DNA from: CAYMAZ01 sp964428185
Lineage (GTDB): Bacteria; Bacteroidota; Bacteroidia; Bacteroidales; DTU049
Length of the DNA: 9,786 bases
Assembly: GCA_964428185.1 (NCBI GenBank)
Contig: CAYRXH010000089.1
Span: 1-9,786 of the forward strand
Reading direction: 5' to 3'
Notes under the pieces: generated by a model
Told to the model about the DNA's origin: nothing
What the model saw: only the letters and a program-made list of their open reading frames with translations
Databases searched by the model: none
In this document: positions 1 through 7,961 of the stretch, one piece after another
Layout: each line of letters opens with the position of its first letter
Numbering within the stretch: position 1 is the first letter of the stretch
Position numbers and translations under genes: made by a program

Positions 1-1767
1 TCCTTGTTTCTGAGGATTAATGCCGGCACTGCTTTATTAATCAGGGGGGTAAGTATCCTTGCGTTTCTTCTGATGATCTTTTTTGAAGGGGTTCCGCTTT
101 CTTCAGGAGAAAGGGAAGCAGTATTGTCAGTGTTGATTCTGTTTGTTCCTTTTACACTTTGGGTATATATATTCAGGGGTGTCGTTTCGCTGTTGTTCTT
201 ACGACCAGTAAAAGTGGCTGAACTATTCTTTAAAAGCAGCATTATTCTCTACGCATTGCTTGTCATATACGGAAATCTGCACATGCTTTTTGGATTGTCT
301 GAACAACAAAGTGATTTGTTTTACAGAATTTCAAATTATCTTCTTATCATAGTTCTTTTTCTCAGGCATGTGAGCCCCGTGTTTTTTTCCGGAAGAAAAA
401 GACCAATGAACCCAATGCGGCTCTTTGTCGTTAGTTTTTTAGTAATTATTTTTATTGGAGCAGGTTTGTTGATGCTTCCTGAAGCAACAACTTCACCAAT
501 CACTTTTACCCAGGCATTGTTCACTTCAACTAGTGCAGTGTGTGTCACCGGACTTGTTGTTCTTGATACTGCCAAAGATTTTACTATTTTTGGACAATCG
601 ATTATTTTGTTTCTTATTCAGGTTGGAGGACTGGGCATCATGAGTTTCACCAGTTTTTTTGTGATTCTGGCCAGAGGAGAAGGATCAATACACAGCAGGA
701 TGGCACTGAAAGACCTTGTCAATCATAAACAATTCGGAAAAATCATCAATATTCTGTATGGAATTTTACTGATGACTTTATTGTTTGAAGTTATTGGTGC
801 TATTCTGATATATTTTTCAACTTCAGGACTTTTTGAAACTGAAAGCATACATTTGTTTTCATCCATATTTCATTCTGTATCAGCATTTTGCAACGCAGGT
901 TTTTCGACAATTCCAGGAGGTCTTGCAAATAGCAGCTTTTCATTCAATTACTTTTTCCTTTTTACAATTTGTTTTCTGATTATCACCGGTGGGCTTGGCT
1001 TTTTTATTGTTGCAACAGCTGCCAATAGTCTCTCCCGCTCATTATTATTCAACAAGCTTAGGAAACGAAATGACATCAGATATCAACCCGGTATGTTTCA
1101 TGAAATTAACTTCAGACTTGTAATCAGAACCACTTTGTTTTTGCTTCTTGGCGGAACAATTCTGATGTATTTGCTGGAATACAACGGACTCCATTCAGGC
1201 ATGAATGAAGCAGACAAATGGTTGTCCTCATTTTTCTCAGCTGTTACAGCAAGAACTGCAGGATTCAACACTTTGGATTATTCAAAACTAGGAGTTCCCT
1301 CTCTTCTTCTCATGGTAGCACTAATGTGGATTGGCGGATCACCCGGCTCCACAGCGGGTGGGATCAAGACCACAACATTTGCACTTGCTACAAAAAATTT
1401 TGTAGCACTTATCGGCAACAAAAAACATGTGACAATAGGGTATAAGAGAATTTCAGAGGAAACTATCCGCAAAGTATCTGCAATTATCTTTTCATCGGTC
1501 ATTCTCATTGTGTCAGGCACCTTCCTGCTCAGCGTTTTTGAGCCTCACATACCTCTTGGGGCATTACTTTTTGAATACGTGTCTGCACTTGGAACAGTTG
1601 GTCTTTCGATGAACATCACTCCTAAATTTTCGGTTCCATCTCAGTATGTCATTATCATAACAATGTTTATTGGAAGACTCGGGCTGATTTCAATTCTGTT
1701 GGCTTTTGTCAAAAAACGGAAACAGGCCGACTATTACTGCCCTGAAACCACAATATTTATTAATTAA
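1..1767 (+). CDS. trkH: TrkH/KtrB-family potassium uptake channel subunit (5' end outside window)
   Basis: This is the membrane-embedded, ion-conducting subunit of a Trk/Ktr potassium uptake system. The frame is open to the left edge and the first ATG (position 73) would cut the first membrane helix, so the true start is probably upstream; residues here count from the TTG at 4. All four selectivity-filter segments of the family are visible: CVTGL (180-184), CNAGF (296-300), RTAGF (417-421) and GTVGL (530-534), each with its filter glycine. The conserved loop GGSPGSTAGGIKTTT (444-458) and the last-repeat arginine in GRLG (R558) are also present. About 130 residues with roughly four hydrophobic segments precede the four-repeat core, making it longer than a short KtrB such as that of Bacillus. 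The stop lies 12 bases before the regulator gene, which supports an operon. The TrkH versus KtrB name is a matter of convention; the family assignment is very secure. Confidence 0.95.
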   Translation, partial: SLFLRINAGTALLIRGVSILAFLLMIFFEGVPLSSGEREAVLSVLILFVPFTLWVYIFRGVVSLLFLRPVKVAELFFKSSIILYALLVIYGNLHMLFGLSEQQSDLFYRISNYLLIIVLFLRHVSPVFFSGRKRPMNPMRLFVVSFLVIIFIGAGLLMLPEATTSPITFTQALFTSTSAVCVTGLVVLDTAKDFTIFGQSIILFLIQVGGLGIMSFTSFFVILARGEGSIHSRMALKDLVNHKQFGKIINILYGILLMTLLFEVIGAILIYFSTSGLFETESIHLFSSIFHSVSAFCNAGFSTIPGGLANSSFSFNYFFLFTICFLIITGGLGFFIVATAANSLSRSLLFNKLRKRNDIRYQPGMFHEINFRLVIRTTLFLLLGGTILMYLLEYNGLHSGMNEADKWLSSFFSAVTARTAGFNTLDYSKLGVPSLLLMVALMWIGGSPGSTAGGIKTTTFALATKNFVALIGNKKHVTIGYKRISEETIRKVSAIIFSSVILIVSGTFLLSVFEPHIPLGALLFEYVSALGTVGLSMNITPKFSVPSQYVIIITMFIGRLGLISILLAFVKKRKQADYYCPETTIFIN

Positions 1768-1779
1768 AAAAAGAATCAC

Positions 1780-2475
1780 ATGAAAACAATTGTCATAGGA
1801 CTTGGAAATTTCGGAAGCACACTTGCCAGAGAACTGACCAAAATGGGTCATGAGGTTATCGGGGTTGATAAAGACAAACACAAAGCAGATCAATATGCAA
1901 ATGAAATAACATACACAATGTCCCTTGATACCAGTGACAAAAACGCACTAGCAAATCTTCCTCTTGATGATGTTGACCTTGTGGTTGTTGCCATCGGTGA
2001 AGATTTCGGCAGTTCAATGCTCACCTCTGCATTATTGCGTGAAAAAAACATCAGCAAACTCTATTGCAGAGCTATCTCTGAACTGCACAGAGAAATCCTA
2101 CTAAGCATAGGAATCACAAACATTCTCTTTCCCGAACAATTCTCTGCCGAGCATTTTGCACGATCTGTTATTCACAAGCAGGTGATCGATTATTATCAGA
2201 TCAGCAATTCCGTGGAAATACTAAAAATCTATGCACCACCAAAATACATGGGACTCTCTCTCGGGAATGTTCGCTTTTGGAAAGAATATAATATTCAGGT
2301 GTTATCAGTGTTAAAACCTGTCGAAAAGAAAAAGCTTTTCGGTACTTCCGTTCGCGAATATGCTGATATTCCGTTTACTCAGGATACAGCCATTGATGAA
2401 AACGACTGTCTGGTACTTTGTGGGTCAAAAGCAAACATGGAAAAATTTATCAGAAAAGAACTTGATATTTTATAG
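1780..2475 (+). CDS. ktrA: KtrA/TrkA-family potassium channel regulatory subunit (single RCK)
   Basis: This is the cytoplasmic nucleotide-binding regulator that forms a ring under the TrkH/KtrB channel and gates potassium flux. The N-terminal RCK domain (about residues 1-120) is a Rossmann fold with the dinucleotide motif GLGNFG (7-12) and an acidic residue, D30, at the end of the second strand (VIGVDKD). A further conserved stretch, VVAIGEDFGSS, lies near residues 69-79. The C-terminal RCK_C domain covers about 145-225. At 231 residues it has one RCK unit, the KtrA size; classical enterobacterial TrkA is about twice as long with two units, so KtrA is the better name. The ATG follows an A-rich run (AAAAAAAGAATCAC) with no Shine-Dalgarno sequence, usual for Bacteroidota. 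It is almost certainly cotranscribed with the channel gene 12 bases upstream. Which nucleotide it binds (ATP/ADP, NAD(H), or c-di-AMP on RCK_C) cannot be read from the sequence. Confidence 0.95.
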   Translation: MKTIVIGLGNFGSTLARELTKMGHEVIGVDKDKHKADQYANEITYTMSLDTSDKNALANLPLDDVDLVVVAIGEDFGSSMLTSALLREKNISKLYCRAISELHREILLSIGITNILFPEQFSAEHFARSVIHKQVIDYYQISNSVEILKIYAPPKYMGLSLGNVRFWKEYNIQVLSVLKPVEKKKLFGTSVREYADIPFTQDTAIDENDCLVLCGSKANMEKFIRKELDIL

Positions 2476-2499
2476 ATTATTCATCTAAATACAAACAAT

Positions 2500-3120
2500 A
2501 TGAAACGAATACTTTTTTCATTCATCCTTGCTGCAATTTTTCCGTTCCATTTCATTCTGGCAGATTCACCCCTTACTTCAACCCCTTTCTGGGAAGCATA
2601 CAAAACAGAACAAATCATTGCGGAAGCCATGCAGGCTTCTGGGACATTAACCACTGGGCTGGCTGATTTTTTAGTTTCAAAAAAACACAAAATTGATGTA
2701 AAAATGGCTGTTATTAATTGCCTCTCCTGGGATTTTAACGGCAAGTCAAATTCTGATTTTTTTCTGAAATATCTTATTGATAAAAGAATTTATGAAAGCA
2801 AAAGTGATTTTCAGTTAAAAGGCAGAGCAGATCATTTACTATGTTTGGCATATCTGAAAGCTATGGATGATTATTTCAGCGTCATTGATGCTGCAAGCTG
2901 GGCGGATCTTGCATTGGAAGGAAATACCAAAAGCTATACATTTGCCATAATACATGCCCTTATTCATGCTCAGCTTCAGTTTGATAACAACTGGTGTCTG
3001 GTTTATTTGATGGCTCACAATGTCAGAACAAACAAGAAGCTGAAAAAAGACATGAATGATGAAGCCATTGAAATTATTTTTAACTATATGGATTTGTATA
3101 AAGAATATTGCGACCAATAA
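2500..3120 (+). CDS. Exported protein of unknown function, 206 residues
   Basis: I do not recognise a named family. The first 21 residues form a Sec signal peptide: MKR, then a hydrophobic core, with a likely cut after LA (A21) before DSPLTS. There is no lipobox cysteine, so a periplasmic or otherwise exported soluble protein is expected. The mature part appears mostly alpha-helical and mixed in charge, with cysteines at 74, 115, 166 and 204 and a hydrophobic helix near 147-160. No catalytic motif or membrane anchor is evident. The gene starts 24 bases after ktrA, with an A-rich leader and no promoter element in the gap, so readthrough from the potassium operon is plausible. A link to potassium uptake is suggested only by position. 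The coding nature is supported by length, signal peptide and same-strand spacing; the function is unknown. Confidence 0.82.
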   Translation: MKRILFSFILAAIFPFHFILADSPLTSTPFWEAYKTEQIIAEAMQASGTLTTGLADFLVSKKHKIDVKMAVINCLSWDFNGKSNSDFFLKYLIDKRIYESKSDFQLKGRADHLLCLAYLKAMDDYFSVIDAASWADLALEGNTKSYTFAIIHALIHAQLQFDNNWCLVYLMAHNVRTNKKLKKDMNDEAIEIIFNYMDLYKEYCDQ

Positions 3121-3136
3121 ATCACCCTGCTTATAA

Positions 3137-3154
3137 TGAGGTGAAAGCACCTCA
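3137..3154 (+). other. Short perfect stem-loop after the exported-protein gene
   Basis: TGAGGTG pairs with CACCTCA across an AAAG loop, giving a perfect 7-bp stem, 16 bases after the stop at 3120. It is not followed by a T-tract, so it is not a standard intrinsic terminator. It could be an RNA 3'-end stabiliser, part of a factor-dependent termination region, or chance. Confidence 0.4.
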
Positions 3155-3203
3155 AAGTTGCCTGTCAAACACAGATTATCATGATCAAAATAAACAAATT
3201 TCA

Positions 3204-3212
3204 TAGATTTGC
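3204..3212 (+). promoter_or_regulatory. Bacteroidota -7 promoter element upstream of the surface protein gene
   Basis: TAGATTTGC matches the TAnnTTTG(C) -7 consensus used by the Bacteroidota primary sigma factor. No clear -33 TTG lies at the usual distance (the nearest, 3158-3160, is 43 bases away), so the match is only half complete. If used, transcription would begin near 3217 and give a leader of about 45 bases before the ATG at 3262, which is A/T-rich and lacks a Shine-Dalgarno sequence. Confidence 0.5.
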
Positions 3213-3261
3213 ATCTAATAATATGTTTTTATTTTAAAACTTTAAAAAAACGATATTATCT

Positions 3262-6200
3262 ATGGCTAACATGAACAGACGTGGATTTTTCAGGCAATGT
3301 GTTATTTTTTTCCTGATACTGACAGCTTCAATAGTAAAAGCACAAAATTCAGCCAATATGTTGCAATACGATTGGCAGCATCCTTTGTCTTTTATAGAGA
3401 ACAAAGGACAGTTTGACGGCAGAAACTGGCAGAATTCGGAGATCCTATATGGGATTGACTACAATGGATTATGCGTATTCTTTACAAAAAACGGGCTGAC
3501 ATACAGATTTGATAAATTTATCAGAAATCCGGGTAGATCAAAAGAAAGACCTCACGAGCCTAAGCGCATCAATCTCAGCGAACTGATTTCAGTGACATGG
3601 ATTGATGCAAATCCAAACACAGAAATTGAAGCCTCAGACCAGATTGGTTCATATTATTCCTATTGTATAAAAGACCCAGTATCTAAAGAATATTCAAACA
3701 CAAACTATATCCACGGTTTTCAAACTCTGCTATACAAAAATCTCTATAATCATGTAGATGTTGAATATCGTTTGTATCAGGGACAGGGAATGAAATATAA
3801 TCTGTATCTTCATCCCGGTGCCGACTTACAGAAAATCAAAATGAAGTATAAAGGTTTTCACACAAGAACCGATAATGAAAGTGTGGAATTTGGACTCTCC
3901 CCTGATGGAAATATAGTGATAAAAACTTCTCTTGGAACCATCACAGAACTGAGTCCTATTGCATTTTATTCAGATAACGGAGAACACGTGGCTGCTTCTT
4001 TCAAACTTCAGGGTGATATCATCTCCTTTGAGGTTGAAAATTATGATAATTCAAGGCCTCTGGTCATTGATCCCTGGGTTCTTTCACCAACATTTAACTC
4101 GTCAAATGCCGTATGGGAAGTGGAAACCGATGCTGCCGGCAATGTGTATGTCATTGGTGGTGAAACGCCTATGAGACTCAACAAATACAACAGTGCAGGA
4201 ACTCTCCAGTGGAGCTATTCAACTCCATGGGATACAGCAGGTTACTGGCTGGGAACTCTTGCCACTGATGATGCTGGAACCAGTTATATTACAGCAGGCA
4301 CTGCACCTCGAATTCAACGAATCAATACTGCCGGATCTATGGTATGGAATGCATCAGGTTTTAATGCAGCCTGTGAATACTGGAGCATTACTTTCAATTG
4401 TGATAATTCCAGACTAATTGTAGGGGGAACTTATGTCCCTGGAATTATGTCTTTTGATTATTCTTCTGCTGTATATAATATTAACACTAGCGATGGTTCT
4501 GTGTTGAACTTTCAAACTTTTGACACGGTAAATGTTGGTGGATTTGGCGTTTTTCCTATTGAAATACGTGGAATTTCTGCCTCAAAAAATGCAAAATATA
4601 ATTTTCTAACCCACACCAGCGTCGGACTTATTACTCAGAATATCGGTCTGTGTCCTACCTCTGTTCCTTTATATAAAGTCCCTAATGGACATTCTCTTGC
4701 ATACAAATGTGAAGATTATCTACCTGCAACTCAAAACGGGGGTGGACTAAAAGCAATTATCTCAAATGATAATTTTGTTTATACGCATAGTGGAAGCCAG
4801 ATTCACAAAAGAGATCTTGCTACAGGCAACTTAATAACCTCCGTGAATCTTCCTGGAGGATCACACACAACATCATTGGGGGGGGTTGTGGTCAGAAATT
4901 CAGGTCTTGATGTTGATGAATGCGGAAATGTATATGCCGGGTCGGGTGACAGGGTTGTTAAATTTGACCCCAACCTGAATATTATTTCACAAAGCATCAC
5001 TAGTTTCACTGTTTATGATGTGAGTGTCAACAGCAACGGAGAAGTGATTGCCGTTGGAGCAGTTATGAACAACAATGCACCAAACAGAGACGGCAAAATT
5101 CAGTCTGTAAATATGAGTGCATGTGCTCAATATTCACCATTGTGTTGTGATGCAACCATTTGTCCGATTACTCCGGTATGTTCAACAGATCCTGCTTTTA
5201 ATCTCATTGCTAATACGGGTGGTGGAACATGGAGCGGAACAGGAATTACAAACCCTTCAAGCGGCACCTTTGATCCTTCAGTGTCAGGTGTTGGCACTTT
5301 CTGGGTGTATTATACACTTTTATGCGGAACAGATTCAATTCAGGTTACAGTTCTCTTCTGTGATGACCTTGAAATATGCGAAGAAACCAATGGTGATCTG
5401 ACTGTATCCGGAGGTGTTGGTCCATATACCTGGCAATACTGGGCTCCTGCCCATACAACCCCAATAACAAATCAGACTGAATGTGAAGATTGCGGATATA
5501 CCTGGTTCTTCGGGTCATGCCTCAACGGAATGATTCCCGTCACCACATGTGATCATCCTGCAGGATGGGTTACCTATGCAACAGGAACCACCACTTCCCC
5601 TCCTCCCGGATACCCCATTCAGGTTCTTGATAATGGAAGCAACTTTGTTCAAATTACCGATCCTTTATCAATTCCTCCATGTTCAGCATGCCCAACGCTC
5701 ATAATAACAACTTCCAGTGTGGTCCATGTTGCCTGCTACGGTGGAACTACTGGAGGGTTTACTGTCAATACCACAGGAGGAACTTCTCCTTATGACTACA
5801 CATTAATGCTCGGGGCAACAACTGTTGCCACATATCTCAATGTTGCAGGCACTCAGAATTTTACAGGACTTGCTGCTGGCACATATACTCTGAATGTGAT
5901 GGATGATGCCAGTTGTCCGGGATCAATAGCAGTAACTATCAATCAACCAACACAGCTTGTGCCCGGAAGTCCTGTTGTTACTGATGCTACATGCGGAGTT
6001 TCAAACGGTTCAATTACCATCAGCGCATCCGGTGGTACACCAGGTTATACATACAACTGGAACTCAACACCACCACAGTCAGGACCTACAGCAAGCAATC
6101 TTCCTGCCGGAACATATATTGTTACCATCACCGACAATAACGGATGTACTGCAACTGCACAGGTAACAGTAAACAATCAGGGAGCACCCACAGTTACTGT

Positions 6201-7875
6201 CACCGGAACTGATGCCCATTGCGGAAATTCAGACGGAGGTGCCACAACCACAGTTACAGGCGGCACAGCTCCCTATACATATACATGGGACTCAAATCCT
6301 GTTCAGACAGGACCGAATTTAATCAATGTCCCCGGAGGAACCTACAATGTAACTGTTACTGACAATAATGGCTGTGCTGCAGTAGGCACAGTTACTATCA
6401 ATGATACTCCTGCTCCGACTGTAACTGTAACAGGGACAGATGCCACCTGCGGCAACAATGACGGTAGTGCCGTTGCATCAGCCACAGGAGGAACAGCACC
6501 CTACACATACACATGGGATTCTAATCCTGTACAGACAGGGCCCAACCTTTCCAGTGTGTTCGGAGGCGTTTACACAGTAACAGTTACTGATGATAACGGC
6601 TGTACTGCATCTGCCTCTGTTGTCATTAATAATATTGGCGCACCTACCCTTTCCACATCTTCAACACCTGCACTCTGCGGACAGGCAACAGGTACTGCAA
6701 CGGTGAATGCCAGCGGAGGCTCAGGAACCTATACATACTCATGGGACTCAAGCCCTGTTCAAACAACCCAGACAGCAACTGGCCTCCCCCCAGGCTCATA
6801 TAACATTGAAGTTAATGACGGATTCTGCAGTGCCTTTGCAAGCGTCACTGTCAGTGATTCTATAGTTGTCATTCAGGTAAACATGTCTAATATCGTTGAT
6901 GCCATGTGCGGAAATCCAACGGGAAGTGCAACTGCAGTTCCATCCAACGGTACTGCTCCGTATACATACACATGGAGCACAAGCCCGCCACAAACTTCAG
7001 ATGTCCTTCAGAATGTCAACGGAGGCACATATACAGTCACTGTGACTGATGCCAATAGTTGCTCTGGCACTGCAAGTGTCACAATTGGTGATACTCCGGG
7101 ACCCACCCTGACTGCAACCTCAACAAACGAAAATTGCGGACAATGCAACGGTACTGCTACTGTTACTGTAAACGGAGGTTCCGGAATGCAAACATATCTG
7201 TGGAGCAACGGAGAAACCTCAGCATCGCTGACTGATCTGTGCTCAGGCACATATATCGTTACAGTAGATGATGGCGGCTGTACAGCAACAGCCTCTGTGA
7301 GCATTCAGGATATACCCGGACCTATTGCTGACTTCCACGCTCATCCAACTACCATGATTCTTGGTGAAGGAGCAATTTCGTTTACTGATAATTCGACCGG
7401 AAATGTTGTTACCTGGGACTGGGACTTTGGAGATGGATCAGGGCACGGATCAGGCTCACAAACTTCCCACACTTACGATCAGTCAGGTGAATATACTGTC
7501 ACTCTTGTTGTAACTGATGCAAACGGATGTTCAGACACAGCTTACTCGACTGTATATATCAAAGACAATGTAACATTTTATATCCCCAACTCCTTTTCCC
7601 CCAACGGAGACGGAATTAATGACGGATTTACTCCTGTGGGCTATAACGTAGATCCCGAAGGATTTGAAATGTTCATTTTTAACCGCTGGGGAGAGCAGCT
7701 TTACTATACCAACGAATGGGAAACCATTACTGCAAAAGAACCCTGGAACGGAACACTGAACAATTCAGGAACATACAAAGATGCTGTCATAGATGTTTAT
7801 GTTTACAGGATTACATTTTATGATACCAATGGTCATAAAAAACAATACTTAGGTACTGTTACCATAGTCAAATAA
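3262..7875 (+). CDS. Large secreted surface protein: DUF7948-like, SprB repeats, PKD, type IX sorting domain
   Basis: A probable cell-surface or released adhesin-like protein of 1537 residues, exported by Sec and then by the type IX secretion system. Order: signal peptide 1-27 (hydrophobic core, cut after VKA); a DUF7948-like domain about 40-272 with its hallmark IENKGQF at 45-51; a propeller-like region about 283-615 with recurring 'D-x-x-GN-x-Y' strands; an Ig-like segment about 640-699 (GGTWSGTGI at 654-662); a Cys-rich segment 700-813; seven SprB-type repeats about 820-1353; a PKD domain about 1355-1432 (WDWDFGDGS at 1385-1393); and a gliding-motility C-terminal (CHU_C, type B sorting) domain 1438-1537 with PNSFSPNGDGIND at 1442-1454. 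No enzyme motif was seen, so binding or structure is the likely role; SprB itself is a gliding adhesin, but gliding is not shown here. The start may instead be the ATG at 3271 (MNRRGFF), a more ordinary signal-peptide start. It ends in tandem stops (TAATAA) before an intrinsic terminator, so it is probably monocistronic. Confidence 0.93.
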   Translation: MANMNRRGFFRQCVIFFLILTASIVKAQNSANMLQYDWQHPLSFIENKGQFDGRNWQNSEILYGIDYNGLCVFFTKNGLTYRFDKFIRNPGRSKERPHEPKRINLSELISVTWIDANPNTEIEASDQIGSYYSYCIKDPVSKEYSNTNYIHGFQTLLYKNLYNHVDVEYRLYQGQGMKYNLYLHPGADLQKIKMKYKGFHTRTDNESVEFGLSPDGNIVIKTSLGTITELSPIAFYSDNGEHVAASFKLQGDIISFEVENYDNSRPLVIDPWVLSPTFNSSNAVWEVETDAAGNVYVIGGETPMRLNKYNSAGTLQWSYSTPWDTAGYWLGTLATDDAGTSYITAGTAPRIQRINTAGSMVWNASGFNAACEYWSITFNCDNSRLIVGGTYVPGIMSFDYSSAVYNINTSDGSVLNFQTFDTVNVGGFGVFPIEIRGISASKNAKYNFLTHTSVGLITQNIGLCPTSVPLYKVPNGHSLAYKCEDYLPATQNGGGLKAIISNDNFVYTHSGSQIHKRDLATGNLITSVNLPGGSHTTSLGGVVVRNSGLDVDECGNVYAGSGDRVVKFDPNLNIISQSITSFTVYDVSVNSNGEVIAVGAVMNNNAPNRDGKIQSVNMSACAQYSPLCCDATICPITPVCSTDPAFNLIANTGGGTWSGTGITNPSSGTFDPSVSGVGTFWVYYTLLCGTDSIQVTVLFCDDLEICEETNGDLTVSGGVGPYTWQYWAPAHTTPITNQTECEDCGYTWFFGSCLNGMIPVTTCDHPAGWVTYATGTTTSPPPGYPIQVLDNGSNFVQITDPLSIPPCSACPTLIITTSSVVHVACYGGTTGGFTVNTTGGTSPYDYTLMLGATTVATYLNVAGTQNFTGLAAGTYTLNVMDDASCPGSIAVTINQPTQLVPGSPVVTDATCGVSNGSITISASGGTPGYTYNWNSTPPQSGPTASNLPAGTYIVTITDNNGCTATAQVTVNNQGAPTVTVTGTDAHCGNSDGGATTTVTGGTAPYTYTWDSNPVQTGPNLINVPGGTYNVTVTDNNGCAAVGTVTINDTPAPTVTVTGTDATCGNNDGSAVASATGGTAPYTYTWDSNPVQTGPNLSSVFGGVYTVTVTDDNGCTASASVVINNIGAPTLSTSSTPALCGQATGTATVNASGGSGTYTYSWDSSPVQTTQTATGLPPGSYNIEVNDGFCSAFASVTVSDSIVVIQVNMSNIVDAMCGNPTGSATAVPSNGTAPYTYTWSTSPPQTSDVLQNVNGGTYTVTVTDANSCSGTASVTIGDTPGPTLTATSTNENCGQCNGTATVTVNGGSGMQTYLWSNGETSASLTDLCSGTYIVTVDDGGCTATASVSIQDIPGPIADFHAHPTTMILGEGAISFTDNSTGNVVTWDWDFGDGSGHGSGSQTSHTYDQSGEYTVTLVVTDANGCSDTAYSTVYIKDNVTFYIPNSFSPNGDGINDGFTPVGYNVDPEGFEMFIFNRWGEQLYYTNEWETITAKEPWNGTLNNSGTYKDAVIDVYVYRITFYDTNGHKKQYLGTVTIVK
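5734..7320 (+). repeat. In-frame tandem SprB-type repeats, about 228-bp period
   Basis: Units measured from the first conserved cysteine codon start at 5734, 5992, 6220, 6448, 6676, 6907 and 7135, giving steps of 258, 228, 228, 228, 231 and 228 bases. Each encodes 'C-G...NG...GGT.PYTY.W...G.Y.VTVTD..GC.A', matching the SprB repeat pattern, with a second cysteine about 51 residues after the first (for example C911 and C962), a possible disulfide pair. The first unit is longer and more divergent; the last has an extra CGQC (1292-1295) and C1321. Units differ considerably at the DNA level, so this is an old protein repeat, not a fresh tandem duplication or a CRISPR array. Sampled base composition is higher here (55% GC over 6181-6240, 52% over 6481-6540) than in the preceding gene (35% over 2701-2760), which the Gly/Thr/Ala/Pro-rich protein could explain. 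Confidence 0.9.
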
Positions 7876-7901
7876 TAACTTCTCAATTCTACCCTATACA
7901 T

Positions 7902-7929
7902 AAAGCAACTCTTCTGGGTTGCTTTTTTT
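7902..7929 (+). terminator. Intrinsic terminator of the surface protein gene
   Basis: AAAGCAAC (7902-7909) pairs perfectly with GTTGCTTT (7918-7925) around an 8-base loop, and the 3' arm runs into a seven-T tract (7923-7929). It lies 26 bases after the stop codon at 7875. The 3' arm contains the TTG proposed as the -33 element of the next gene's promoter. Confidence 0.85.
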
Positions 7930-7949
7930 GTCTTTTTTGATTATGTTTG
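7919..7949 (+). promoter_or_regulatory. Bacteroidota-type promoter of the RNA methyltransferase gene
   Basis: TTG (7919-7921), a 20-base spacer and TATGTTTG (7942-7949, followed by C) give both parts of the Bacteroidota consensus (-33 TTG, -7 TAnnTTTG) at near-ideal spacing. Transcription would start around 7954-7956, a few bases before the ATG at 7962, giving a very short leader. The TTG at 7947 lies within the -7 box, so it cannot be the start codon of a message made here. Confidence 0.72.
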
Positions 7950-7961
7950 CAAAAAAAACTT

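Noticed and set aside
1..60. Riboswitch or promoter controlling the potassium operon
   Set aside because: The channel frame is open from the first base, so any leader is outside the window and cannot be assessed.
2839..3204. 121-codon minus-strand open frame across the end of the exported-protein gene
   Set aside because: It is mostly antisense to a signal-peptide-bearing gene and shows no domain or plausible start context.
4878..4885. Frameshift or broken gene at the G run
   Set aside because: The frame continues cleanly through to the expected sorting domain and tandem stops.
5734..7320. Regular repeats considered as a CRISPR array or DNA satellite
   Set aside because: The period is about 228 bases, the repeats are in frame, conservation is at the protein level with silent divergence, and there are no short identical repeats with unique spacers.
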